Positions 35,788 through 63,544 of a stretch of DNA of 64,000 bases are shown in pieces (the first letter of the stretch is position 1; every line of letters starts with the position of its first letter). This DNA comes from Cristatella mucedo (taxonomy: Eukaryota; Bryozoa; Phylactolaemata; Cristatellidae), in NCBI GenBank assembly GCA_009760855.2, contig WPIO01000016.1, positions 2,311,001-2,375,000 on the forward strand. The letters run 5' to 3'. The notes beneath the pieces are model-generated. The model worked only from the letters and a program-made list of their open reading frames with translations. It did not search any database and was not told where the DNA came from. Made by a program: the position numbers and the translations under genes.

Positions 35788-37753
35788 TCGAGCAGTGGCC
35801 TCAGCGAATGAGGCGGCACGTCGTAATCGTCACGAGCCGCTCTCGGTGGTTCGCGCGGCAGGCCGAGCTTAAGCTGATTCGTCACTGAGGCATCCCCTAG
35901 TAAAGTGCGTCTGCCATCGCGGCCATCTTTACTCGAGCGCGAACTACCGGCTGCGGCTAAGCGAAGTCATCTCGGAGACCAAGCAGCTCTGGGGGAGGGG
36001 TGCAAAGTGCACTCACAGCGAGCCCATACTTTCAAGCCACGAGAAAGTTTGATTGCAAAAAGCCTAATTGAAGACGACTTCGTCCAGTCAAATTTGAATC
36101 GCGAAGTGCTAAGACTTTTCAAGCCAAAAGTAAATGTAAAACTATAAAACAGTAAAAATAGATCTTAACGGTCTCAGTTGTAACGGTAATAAGGTGATGT
36201 CATTTGCATCGCATCTTAAAAACGACATCTCTACCGAGGCACGTTACATCTCATAACAAGTAAAGTAATAACGGAGGCTGTGCATGATGTTTGATAAGAT
36301 GACGTATCGCAAGCTACGTCATATCTTGCATGATGTTTCCATTAGAACGGTTGATTAGTTTTTACTTTAAATGGAAACACTAATATTGGGCTGAGGTACT
36401 GTCAATTCAATCGGAACTATGCTTCAGCTCGAGGTTAACTAACTGTTCAACTCTTGCCAGACTAATGAGTCCGAAGTAATTCACCGGAGATTCCTGCAGT
36501 AACTGTCACTGTCACAGTCACTGCGGCTATCACCCAGCACCATATCCAAATCACGCGTCTCGGATTCTACGTCGCACAGCTGATGTCTTTAGATTGAACC
36601 ACTGCTGGCAATAGACACTTTGCACCAATCCGACCGTTTAAATGGAAACAAGTTGAACGGTTGAACAGTATAACGCAGAGTCCAGCAAGCTAAAGTACTT
36701 TGGTAGACACTTAAAGCCAAGGCTTAGTAGCGCCGGTGGACACTAAGTGACTTGCGAGAACAAATTAGCTACGGTAAAACGAAACAGCGTCCTCGAATCG
36801 GTATATACTCTGCAGTCATATCAAAGTAAAAGTCATTAAGTCTCTCAAAAGAATTAAGTCCCTTCCTACGGTACTCGTCCCCCTTGAAGGAATTCCGCGG
36901 GCATTAACTGCTGCACGGATTGCGGTCTCTTTTTCGAACTTGTCGGCGAGATGAAGGCTGTGCTTAATGTCGCTGTGGCTGTAGAAGAACATCGCGCGCG
37001 TGGTGTGATTATTGATAGAATTAGCACTTCCAACCCCCATAATCCAGTAAATACCAAGTCTCTCGCCGAAGTTAGAAAGCTGAGAAAGATTGTGGAATTC
37101 GCTAATTTAACTGCTTTGAATGTTTCGCCTTTTCGAAGGATGGTGTCGCATTCGAATATTTTGAAGCAGAGGCAACGCTGGAGCTCTAGATATAAATTTT
37201 GGTAAAGAGAATCGTTACCCCTACCAGAATAACTTCCGTGAGCGCTAATTGCTGCGTGGATTGCTAGTCTATTTTGCGAACTTGTCTGCGCGGTGAAGCC
37301 TGCCGTCATGGTGATCGTCTTGCATATCGTGAATGGCAAGCAGCATCCGCCCGAGTGTCTGTGTCGTAATATCTGCCGCCGCTGCTTGAACTGGGCGCAG
37401 CTATGCCCTCCAGGGACTTGAACATCCGTCGACCGTGATGAGCTCGGTTACCATAGAAACAGTCTAGCAAAATCGACCGTGAATTCGCGATTGCGGTCTG
37501 CTGCTCGGCGGTTCGACGCTTTGCTGTGTCGATGCACTCATGCCGGTCTGCGTCTGGTCGTTGCAATACGACTAGCAGATGAGGCAAGGCTGAAAGGATG
37601 AACGCTAGAGGAAGCCTCCACCTTCACTTTCCGTCGCTGGCATCCGCCATGCTTGGCCGCCAGACGCAGCTCCCAGAAAGGCTCTTCATGGCAAGTCCAA
37701 TAGCCGTGAGGATTGCGTGAAGCACCTGAAGTGGCCTCACAGAACAAATCGCT
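35788..37753. other. 3' flank of gene 4, no further exon recognised
   Basis: Near-identical to 24087-26062 inverted. Open frames of 80-157 codons exist on both strands (for example minus 37339-36866) and are shared by both arms, but the arms are too similar for that to mean anything and no motif is seen. Confidence 0.45.
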
Positions 37754-38149
37754 CTAGTTCGTTTGCAGAGGTGGGTGATCCGTGCCGTTCCTGGGTCATC
37801 CCTTCGCGGTCAAGACTACCAGACAGTCGTAGCAATTTTCAAGGACAGCACTTGCAGCACGAGCCCCGGAGATCTATAGTGGAGCATTGACAAGGCTATG
37901 CTAGAGGATCGCTGCTCTTAAAAAGTCGCACCCTATCGCGATTAGTAATGATAAAAGAAATTTAGCACCCTTATACGTACGCACGATAAAAGACCTCCAG
38001 GACTTAGGTATCCTTGAAAGGGTGTCTAACGCGGTTGTTCAGCAACCAATTAAACCCCTTTTAATCATTTTCATTTATTCTTCCAAATTTTGAGCATGCA
38101 AGAGCTCATCTCCCATCGTGCATTTACCAATCCTTAATGTGCTCTACTA
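37754..38149 (-). repeat. Third copy of the conserved-frame region, decayed
   Basis: 37776-38080 matches the reverse complement of about 15690-16000, including the GTTGTTCAGCAACC segment. The 10666-10850 reading frame is interrupted here by in-frame stops. Confidence 0.45.
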
Positions 38150-38345
38150 TCACACCAGAATGGCTCCGCCTCCAACATCCCGCCGGAACATTCGGCCATG
38201 TTTAATCAACGTAGATGCAGCCGTGGTGCAACGGGTGATCTGATTTGGAAGCAATACAGCAAGCGGATGGAAGTACTTAAAGCCAAGTGACAGAACTATG
38301 AAGTCAATCCACTGCTTGATAGGTAGTCCTACAGATCCATGCGTA
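38150..38345 (-). mobile_element. LINE B fragment
   Basis: Minus strand: IKQWIDFIVLSLGFKYFHPLAVLL and flanking remnants of the LHWLPV-QRIDFKVLSL block. Confidence 0.55.
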
Positions 38346-38539
38346 GTGATGTTATGGGGCATTTAAGTATTTTACGACTGATGAGCCTAGCTGCCGAGTT
38401 TAGCACCAACCATGAACGTGTTATTGGACGTTCAGGAAGATCTAACAGAGGTGAGTTACACAATTTCCATCAATACGTCACGAACACGAATACATTTATC
38501 AGCTTGACTGCGGAATCCTTAAAAAATGATTTTTTAATT

Positions 38540-38632
38540 GCTTATTTAAAAGTCTTTTTGTACCGCGGCTGAAGAGAGCCTGAACGGCCATCACCACAAA
38601 TGCTGGCAGTTTGCAATAAAGGATCGCCAGAT
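38540..38632 (-). mobile_element. SINE S1 remnant
   Basis: GTCTTTTTGTACCG, GAAGAGAGCCTGAACGGCC, ATCACCAC and AATAAAGGATCGCC match the S1 body on the minus strand. The tRNA-like head is lost. Confidence 0.5.
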
Positions 38633-38719
38633 GCAATGTTAGAATACTAGACCTCAGCGGTGAAAAGCATTTCATCTTGCCTAGAAAATCAAGCCCGAAT
38701 TTGTGCATTTGTGCGTTGG

Positions 38720-39110
38720 CAAAAGCAAACAGACTTTACTGTGACGTATTGATGTCGAGATGAGTCGTTTTGGAAGAAGAAACCCCAGATTCTCAGGCCA
38801 CAGAGCAGAGGCTACAGAACATCGGTTCATTCGAGCCTCAGTTCATTTCTGAGTATCAGGTTTTCTTATTTCTGAGTAGTAATTACTTTGCCCGTAGACA
38901 GTAATTGTATTGTATCGTCATTCTATTTGTGAAAGTTTGCTCCCGCCCGAATTTGAATATCAGCAACATAACACGAGCAGCAGGAGAGTTGGGAGAGTTT
39001 GACATGCTGGAAGGTGGAGAGAGATCAAGACACGCGTACAGCTGACAGTCGCCTGCATGGTATTGGATGATTAAATCATACTTGGTGATTAAATCACCAA
39101 GAGGGTCGTG
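38720..39110 (-). mobile_element. Degenerate LINE B-like RT fragment
   Basis: Minus strand IQYHAGDCQLYACLDL; twin of 23720-24075. Confidence 0.5.
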
Positions 39111-39151
39111 TAAACTGTAAAAACGAGTCAACCCACACGTATCCTTGGGTT

Positions 39152-39918
39152 TACAATATATGCTTTGGCACTTCTCGGATGATCGCGGCACGTTTAAATA
39201 TAAGTCAACGTTCTGGAATCTCTGCCTGACAAAAGACCTTGACAGAGCTTGTACAGTTGTGCACTGTGCTACGTCTATATTCACGCGCCTATATTCCTTA
39301 GACCGGTTTATAGGAATTTAGCGACTGTGCAATTATAAACATGCGACCTCTACCAAAACGCATTAAGATGTGCCCCGTCGGAAACAGACCCCAAAGAGGC
39401 ATTCGAAGTACGCACAGCGCTGGAAGTATTCTAACCTCAGCTACGAAATAGCAGTCGATTCTAAGACTCAAAGCGCCGCGAATTCTGGGGCCGCAAAGAT
39501 GCCCACTTCCAGCGAGGCAATACAAACGAATCCCTACCGCCCGGTAGTCTTGCTTTAGAAGTCCGGCGGTCACCGACCGAAAGGTGCTATCTAGTGCCCC
39601 GGAGTGGTGCTCGGAGCGTTTTCTTTTTGTAAATGGGGCTTTAAAGGCCGGAATGCCGGTAGGGGCAGACTATCATTCCTACAGCAGCCCTACGAAGGGG
39701 GAGATGGGAGCTCTACGAAGGGGGGGGGGGTTGGAGAGTCTCTTCAGCCGCTTTTCTCCTACCTCCGGCTCCTTCTCGGCGCCTTTGAGCTGGGCTTGGT
39801 GTTTAAAAGGACGAATGGGCAGCCTAGCGGACACCTTCCGCCTACGCTTGCCACGTCACTCACTGCCCAGCAATGTGGGGCTGTGCATTTGCACGGAGCT
39901 AGGCCACCGATGACTGCG
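39152..39918. repeat. Direct 0.77-kb duplication, copy 2
   Basis: Same orientation as 27321-28084. Its first 140 bp also match, inverted and more diverged, 23510-23670. Confidence 0.9.
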
Positions 39919-40049
39919 CAACAACGCAGGTGACGCAGGTGAGTTTTCTATAGCGAAATAAAAGCCTGAGCAGCTTTCGTTTCGCATTCGGTCAAGGTCA
40001 GTGGTTAGCCAAAAGAATTGGCTCGCACAACAAGTAGAAACTGAGAAGC

Positions 40050-40630
40050 ACGAGGGTGAGTCAGGAGAACGTTGAGATAGTGAGTAGCGTTGAAGAAGCA
40101 GCTCGGGACGAAGGCTGGAAACGATGTGCCACAGTCGGCAGCAGCAGAGCAGATGACGACGAGTGAGACTTGTGGAAGCGAGTTCCACTGTCTAGGACCT
40201 GCAGAGCTAAAGCTTCCTTCCCTGCGGTTTTATTTAATTGATGACACGGCCCCTGATCGCTGTACGAGTGGGCTGTGACGCTCGATGTGGTAAGCAACCG
40301 GGACGTTCGATTAGTCCTTGTTTTGACAAGGGAGTCGGGGGGGGGGACTCCGGTCGGCGAGAGGGGCGGGAAGAGTCGTACTTGGCCTTGCTCCGTGTGT
40401 AAGTGGAATAAACTGGTGGTGTTGCTCGTCGGCTAGCGTTCTGTGCCTTTCTCGACGATAATTCAGACTACAGGCCTTTTAACGGCTGAGGAATGGAACA
40501 GCTAATGTATTGCCAACGAGTGAAACTGGAGGCTTAAACTGGAGAGCAGTTCAGCTAGGCATTGAAGGAGACAGGCCGTGATTGATTCGTGTCCATCGGC
40601 GCTAACCGAAGTAATGAATCATTCCAAAGC
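40050..40630 (-). mobile_element. LINE A variant, with a possible LTR insert
   Basis: GAGTTCCACTGTCTAGGACC, GCAGAGCTAAAGCTT and, after an interruption, GGAATGGAACAGCTAATGTA are LINE A on the minus strand. The interruption (about 40250-40472) has GGAATAAACTGGTGGTGTTG, the AATAAA...GTGTTG layout of the LTRs at 9.1 and 31.4 kb, and ends ACTACA. No target duplication could be assigned. Confidence 0.5.
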
Positions 40631-40849
40631 CCGTTTATGATGATGTTAAATGAGGATATTATATATTTATGAGAATAGCAGAGCCTCGCGATGGCTCGCG
40701 AGCTCATTTCCACTCATAACAGCCCAGGCTGCAAGCCCGGAAGACGGACCCTGGAAAATATCGTGCCAAAGGGTATACACAAGGTATCGATCCACACAAG
40801 TTATCACATACTAGTTTTCTCCAAGTTAGTTTCGAACAGCAACTAGTCA
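40631..40849. other. No gene recognised
   Basis: Nothing assignable. Confidence 0.3.
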
Positions 40850-41560
40850 TAATGATCTTTTATTTCACTTTCAGGTCCCTTCATTCTTTAGCTCCAGTCT
40901 ACCTATTAGATCTATTCACACACCACGCTAAGCATCGTACCACCCGCTATTCGAAATGTAACTGTTCACCAATACTTGGTAAATACATAATAAATCCTAG
41001 CTGATTAAGCAGCCTCTTTTTGTATAGCGACAGAAGAGCCTTTACGGCGATCACCACCGCTTGTAGTGGCGATAAAGGATCACCCACCGCAGGATTCGAA
41101 CCCATTACCTTCGGACCGAGGTCGTGAAAAGCAACCACCTTACCTAGTGTGCCATCACGGATCCCCATAGTACAAATCTCAAATCCTTTAGTGACCATGC
41201 CTTTAGTTCGTATGCTCTCAAAGCCTGAAACTCACTCCCGACCTGCGTTGCGATATCTCCCGACTTGTCGACATTAAAAGAAAACTAAAAACATATCTGT
41301 CTATCATAGAGTTTGATGGGTCCCTGCGATTCGTCCTCTATGTGCAAATGCGTGCTGACACTGTTGCATGCTGCCACTAACAACACTTGCATGCCGACTC
41401 TGTGCATGCCACTCCTAACCATGTTATTCTCCTTCTTTATTGAGCAAGCAACCACTAACCATTTGATCGCTCTTCCTTTGCAGTAATTGTAAAGCGCCTA
41501 GAAAGAGATTGAGTTCTCTCTGGGGGCTTTTTAAAAAGTATTATTGTTATTAGAATTATT
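40850..41560 (+). mobile_element. LINE B copy with nested SINE S1
   Basis: FHFQVPSFFSSSLPIRS-like C-terminal region, SINE at 40997-41162, then CAAATCTCAAATCCTTTAGT to the tail CGCCTAGAAAGAGATTGAG and (ATT)n. Confidence 0.75.
40997..41162 (-). mobile_element. SINE S1
   Basis: Minus strand: GTGATGGCACACTAGGTAAG, perfect B box GGTTCGAATCC, body GGTGATCGCCGTAAAGGCTC. Confidence 0.8.
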
Positions 41561-42116
41561 ATTTCGGTGGGCAAACCATTCCCGGCTGCCTAAAATCAGT
41601 TTGTTTTGCCGGGCACCGGGCGACCGGCCCGCGAACTAGGCTGAATTTGGCGGTACGACGCCTTTCTGCAGAGGCGAAGCGAGGGGCGGGCTGGGGGGGG
41701 GGGGGGTGGATAGATGTCCACGGGCGCCAAGGCAAGGAGTGGGGTGCCAAAAGCAAAATGGATTTTGCATATTCAAGAAAGATTTTAATGTGAGAATACC
41801 AATCTTGATTTCATGCATGTCCCTGTTTTAGCGGACTTGATTATTACTGGCTAACTTATTGAGCATGATTACAGACACAAACCAAGCTGCAGCTTGGCGG
41901 CGCAAACGCGACGACATGGAAACAATGAGGGAGCTTCAACTACTGCCTATTTGGCTGGCGCTGGGAGCAAAACAAGCCAACGGCCGTTCACACCTCCGTC
42001 CGAGTTCCAACTGCCCTCACCGTCCGCTCGATTTATGCGGCCTGCCACAGGCGGGCTGCGTCACGTTAAGGGCGAGCCCGGCCTGCTGGCCTGCGTCAAG
42101 GACGAGCCAGCGTGCT

Positions 42117-43437
42117 ATGGCTAAGCACCGACCGGATAGAGCACCTAAGACCGCTCACTTATCAGGTGTCCAAAAGCGAATTCTGTCCAGAAAGAAGAAG
42201 GAAATTGTTTCATAAAATGTGATATGCACCACATGAATCTGGCAGGAGCTCATGGTGCAATTCAAGATTCCGTTGTCATTGCATCTTTTGAAACAATAGA
42301 GAGCACCTATGTCGTCTTTTCAAGATCAGCTATGACGCGGGAAGAAATGTAAAGCGCCTAGAAAGAGATTAAGTTCTCCGAGGGCGCTTTATCAAGTACA
42401 TTATTATTATTATTATTATTATAAGAAGTGAAGAAAGTCTAAGCCACCACTCCCAAACGCAGCACTGCCACGAGGTGGAGTTTAAGAGTCCAGGCTGCAA
42501 AAACTATCAATGAAGGACAGAACAGCATTGCACGTCTTTTGAAGCAACTGTTTGAGGACACAAGTGGAACACTTGAAACAAGATGTGAAGCATAAAGTCT
42601 CCGAAATCGTTTTTTGAACTTCAAGTTTTTGGCGATGTTGCAATTTTGGTACAAGATCTTAGGGAATATTGACCGCATTAAAAAAGACTTCGTGACCCAA
42701 AGATGAACTTTAAAGATGCATCTTGTGACCTCCACTCTCTGAGGACTGAGTTGTCAATACTTCGAGAACACCGGTGTCAGGAATGACCACTAGATGCCAA
42801 AAGGAGATGTGAATTGTGGTAAGTTGCAGTTGAACGAAGAATCAGCCAAAAGACATAGCCACTCAGAGAACTCTCAAGATGTTGGTGTCACGGCAGAGGG
42901 AGGAGATTTCAAGAGTCATGAAGGGCAGCATAGGCTATCTCCGACAAGACATTGCAATTGTCTTTTCCTGGCTCACAGATCTTGATGCCGAATTCGGTCT
43001 CTTGTTGGAATTTGAGAAGCTCTTGAAGAAACTTGACCACACCAGACTCCGCCAGCAACGTCTAGATCTTGGAGGCATCTTGTGTTCAGATATTGTTGAA
43101 ACAGAGCTGTGCAACAAAGTATGTGACTGTAAAATACTTCTTGTCCCACGTCACGACTCGGCAATAAAGACACCACTGAAACTCATGTCTTTCATCGTCA
43201 TTTGTGGAAAAGATGTTTCCTAATTTATGAATTGCCTTGCAAGTTCTTCTCAACATAGCTGGATCAGTTGCCAGTTGTGAACTTTTCTGTAGCAAGCTGA
43301 AAATGATCCTATCTCATCTGAGAGCATCAATGGGGTAAGATCGACTCTCCAATTTGGCATTATTAAGCGTAGAGAGAGGAACATTAGAAAATATTGAATT
43401 TCAAGCTGTAATAGACCAGTTTCCCACATTCGAGGCC
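42117..43437 (+). pseudogene. hAT transposase relic
   Basis: Broken coding sequence of the element above. The N-terminal piece ends at a stop at 42213-42215. The C-terminal half is in one frame from 42461 with stops near 42590, 42700 and 42750, and again in the dimerisation region with TAA in SMG-x-DRLSNLALL. Much of the central catalytic region is missing. Confidence 0.7.
42335..42421 (+). mobile_element. LINE B 3' tail inserted in the hAT element
   Basis: GAAATGTAAAGCGCCTAGAA, GAGGGCGCTTTATCAAGTAC, (ATT)n. Splits the transposase relic. Confidence 0.75.
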
Positions 43438-43819
43438 TGAGAATTTTACCTAAGTTAAAGCGGTTAGTTTAAGTTAAAGTTAAAGCTACAGTAAATCGCT
43501 ACTAAAGTTAATAAAACTGTATCGACTCGATATGCCTGCTAGCGTGTGTTTTTTGCATTTCTTCTGTGGTGGAGCTATTTGCAGCAGTTTTTGACAAGGA
43601 GAGGGGCGCCATTTGTAGCTGAGTCCTGGGCGCCCAGTGGTTTCACTACGCCTCTGCCTTACCAACAGTAAGCCTTGCAATTGGTATCTTTCGATCATTG
43701 TTTCTGAATACATTATCACCTAGCCAAACTTATGATCTATGCCAATAAAGACGTGCGAGTGGGTTTTGAGATATTAGCTTTCGTTGTCAAGCTGTGGGTT
43801 GATCTGCATGTTCTAGCAC

Positions 43820-45205
43820 TCAGGAGCTTACAGCTGGTGCAAAACTAGGCTGCTAATCTGATTAAGAAATTGGAAAGGCTGACTTTCAAAATTGGCTCTG
43901 CCAGCATATCTCCAGTTGAATCAGCTCAAAATCTAGGTGTCATATTCCAAAGCGACTCCAGAGTGTTGACGTGAATGGACGAAGATCATGTGAAGTACCT
44001 CTAAAATATGGTGTACCTCAGGGCTCCGTGCTAGGTCCGGTTCTTTTCACGGTTTATACTCTCCCTCTTGCTGATGTGATTGCCAAGCACAATCTAGGCT
44101 TTCACTTCTATGCGGATGACACTCAGTTGTACCTTTGCTTTGATCCCTCCCAGCCTTCGAGCACCTCAAATTCTCTAAACTCACTAGCTGCATGCATTGA
44201 TGACATCCACACATGGATGGCAGCAAATTTTCTAAAACTAAACGATGATAAAACTAACTTACTAGTTATGGGCAAACCTAGTGTGATTCAGAAATTGGAA
44301 AGGCTGACTTTCAAAATTGGCTCTGTCAGCATATCTCCAGTTGAATCAGCTCGAAATCTAGGTGTCATATTCCAAAGCGACCTCTCGTTAGACGACCACA
44401 TCAGCTCCACAGTCAAATCTGCCTATTTTCAGCTTCATAACATTGCTAAAATTAGAGCTTGTTTAGATAAGGATACCACGTCCAAGCTGGTCCATGCATT
44501 CGTGACATCTCGTCTCGACTTCTGCAACTCACTGCTTACTGGCCTACCAGCAGGTGCGATCAGGCGATTGCAGCTGGTGCAAAACTCTGCAGCTAGGCTT
44601 GTCTGTCGTGAGCGTCGCAGTTGCCACATTACTCCACTTCTCGCCGACCTGCACTGGCTACCAGTCAAGCAACGGATTGACTTCAAGGTTTTGTCGCTCA
44701 CTTTTAGGTCTCTTCATTCTATGGCTCCAGCCTATCTTTCAGATATACTACCCCATCAGGCCAAGCATCGTACCACTCGCTTTTCGGAATCCAACATTCT
44801 GGAAATACCTCGTACAAACCTTAAATCCTTTGGAGACCGTGCATTTAGCTCGTATGCTCCCACAGCCTGGAACTCACTCCCGACCTGCGTCAGAACATCC
44901 CCTGACCTGACCACATTTAAAAGAAACTTAAAAACACACCTATTTAGGACAGCATTTAGTGGGTCCCTGTGATTCGTCCTTGATGTGCTTATGCGTGCTG
45001 ACACTGTGCATGCTGCCACTAACCACATTTGCATGCTGACCCTGTGCATGTAACCCCTAACCATATTATTTATTTTGTTTGTTTTTCAAGCATGATTTTA
45101 CTTGCTATTCTATTGCATATCACTTTGCAGCAAATGTAAAGCGCCTAGAAAGAGATTGAGTTCTCTGAGGGCGCTTTACCAAGTGCAATATTATTATTAT
45201 TATTA
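43820..45205 (+). mobile_element. LINE B, best-preserved copy, 5' truncated and scrambled
   Basis: An open frame of 333 codons (43971-44972) covers the RT from VPLKYGVPQGSVLGP through HFYADDTQLYLCFD and the C-terminal region to HLFRTAFSGSL and a stop. The tail has AAAGCGCCTAGAAAGAGATT, GAGGGCGCTTTACC and (ATT)n. The 5' end is out of order: 43820-43857 resembles 44557-44595, and 43858-43961 resembles 44281-44384. The upstream RT fingers and endonuclease are absent, so it cannot be autonomous. Confidence 0.85.
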
Positions 45206-45830
45206 TAATCTTGTCTGACGTGCGTTGCAGTTGCCACATCACACCGCTTCTCGCCGACCCGCACTGGCTACCAGCCGAGCAACGTATAGACTTCAAAGTT
45301 TTCTCACTCACTTTTAGGGTCACTTCATTCTTTGTCTCCAGGCTACCTATCAGAACTACTCATTCACCAGGCTAAGCATAGTACCACCAGCTTTTCGGAA
45401 TACAACTGTTTATTCATACCTCGTACAAACGTCAAATCCTTTGGAGACCGTGCCGTTAGTTCGTATGCTCACAAAGCCTGGAACTCACTCCCGACTTGCG
45501 TCACATCTCCTGACTTGTCCACATTTAAAAAGAAACTAAAACCGCATCTGTTTATCACAGCATTTATTGGCTCCTTGTGATTCGTTCTTTATGTTTATGT
45601 TATTCTTTATTTTCTATGTGCTTATGCGTACTGCCGCTGCACGCTGCCACGAACCATACTTGCATGCTGACCCTGTGCATGTCACCCCTAACCATGGTAT
45701 TCTTCTTGTTTATGGAGCACGCTAACACTAACCATTCGATCATGTTACCATTGCAAAAAATGTAAAGTGCTTAGAAAGAGATTGAGCTCTCTGAGGGCGC
45801 TATATCAAATGTATTGTTACTATTATTAGC
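45206..45830 (+). mobile_element. LINE B copy, adjacent and in the same orientation
   Basis: Starts CTTGTCTGACGTGCGTTGCA (RLVC-like), continues to AWNSLPTCVTSPDLSTFKKK, then tail and ATTATTAG. Confidence 0.8.
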
Positions 45831-46409
45831 ACGCATACTTACAACAATTGCAACCTCACATCGTCGCGTTTTCAAGAGACTACAATACTCTAGAACCATT
45901 GCACTTTACTGAGCACACGAAAGTTTGTCAGTGACGGAGATTTTCCACTTCCAGTTTTGAGTTGGGACAACTGTCCATGTCAGTATCCCGCATGTTATTG
46001 TAGGGCAGTGGTTCTGAAAGAAAATTGCACTGAGGCCACACCTACATACTACTTTCCTGTAGATAATGCTTCCGTAAGAACATATGTAAAGTGCCTAGAA
46101 AGGGTTAAGTTCTCAGAGGGCGCCAAAATAATGAATGAATTATTACGAACTATATAAAAAACAAGGCTTGGATCCAGATTTTCCACTTTATTGTCTAGGC
46201 CAGAACGCGAAGTAAGTTCTATCGTTTCCAAAGGCGCTGGCAAAGTCGCACAGCCACAATATGTAGGCTAGGGCTGTACGATTACAAGTAACAGTACACA
46301 TTAACGCTAAGTAAATGACGCATTTACATCTCAGTTAAAATCAAAACATTCATTTTCAAAGCCTGTTTTTTTAATTGTATAGACTTGCTTGCTACGACGA
46401 GAGGGTGCT
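45831..46409. other. Upstream region of the GPCPD1-like gene
   Basis: Contains a LINE B-like tail at 46084-46135 (AAAGTGCCTAGAAAGGGTT, GAGGGCGCCAAAATAATGAA). The rest is unassigned. No TATA box stands out. Confidence 0.4.
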
Positions 46410-46523
46410 ATGTTGCTAGGGATAACCCGCGGAGCCACAGAATTGCTTCTTCCGCCCACTCTGCGTATTGTTGTTCCGGCCGCCTCCGAGCTTCCGCTTC
46501 GTAGGGTGAATAACGTCGGGCCC

Positions 46524-63345
<16,822 letters not shown>

Positions 63346-63544
63346 GTAAGTCAAGTGGTCAGCGACCACTGGCTGCCTTGTCAACATCTGCGGCTGCCGG
63401 CCTCCTCTTGGTGATGGCAGCCAAAATTTTTCTTTACATTTTTTTATAATCCATTTACTGTGGACTCTGAATGTGGAGGTACTTTATCTACCTGTCTGTG
63501 CATTGTACATACCAGTGTATGCACATAAATATGTGTTGAACTAC

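Larger units (their letters stand above)
34513..39290. repeat. Right arm of a large inverted duplication
   Basis: Partner of 23510-27263. It carries 50 bp at about 34684-34735 and about 0.96 kb at 37754-38717 that the left arm lacks. The extra 0.96 kb starts with sequence homologous to copies A and B of the flank, so the left arm has probably lost it. Confidence 0.9.
41669..43656 (+). mobile_element. hAT DNA transposon, inactive, both ends visible
   Basis: The left end starts CAGAGGCGAAGCGA. The right end, read inverted, starts CAGAGGCGTAGTGA, giving a 14-bp terminal inverted repeat with two mismatches. The 8-bp flanks CCTTTCTG and CCTTACCA agree at five positions, as expected for an old duplication. 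Inside is a transposase relic: a start-like MAKHRPDRAPKTAHLSGVQK at 42117, a middle part from 42461 with ATRWSLRVQAAKTINEG and FLAMLQFWYKILGNIDRIKK, and a hAT dimerisation-like C-terminus (VASCELFCSKLKMILSHLRA, then RLSNLALLSVERG) ending near 43437. At least five in-frame stops and an inserted LINE B tail (42335-42421) inactivate it. Confidence 0.75.

Noticed and set aside
40250-40472. A third solo LTR of the 9.1-kb family
   Set aside because: The AATAAA...GTGTTG region is similar in layout but I could not find a matching start or a 5-bp duplication, so it is mentioned only inside the LINE A entry.
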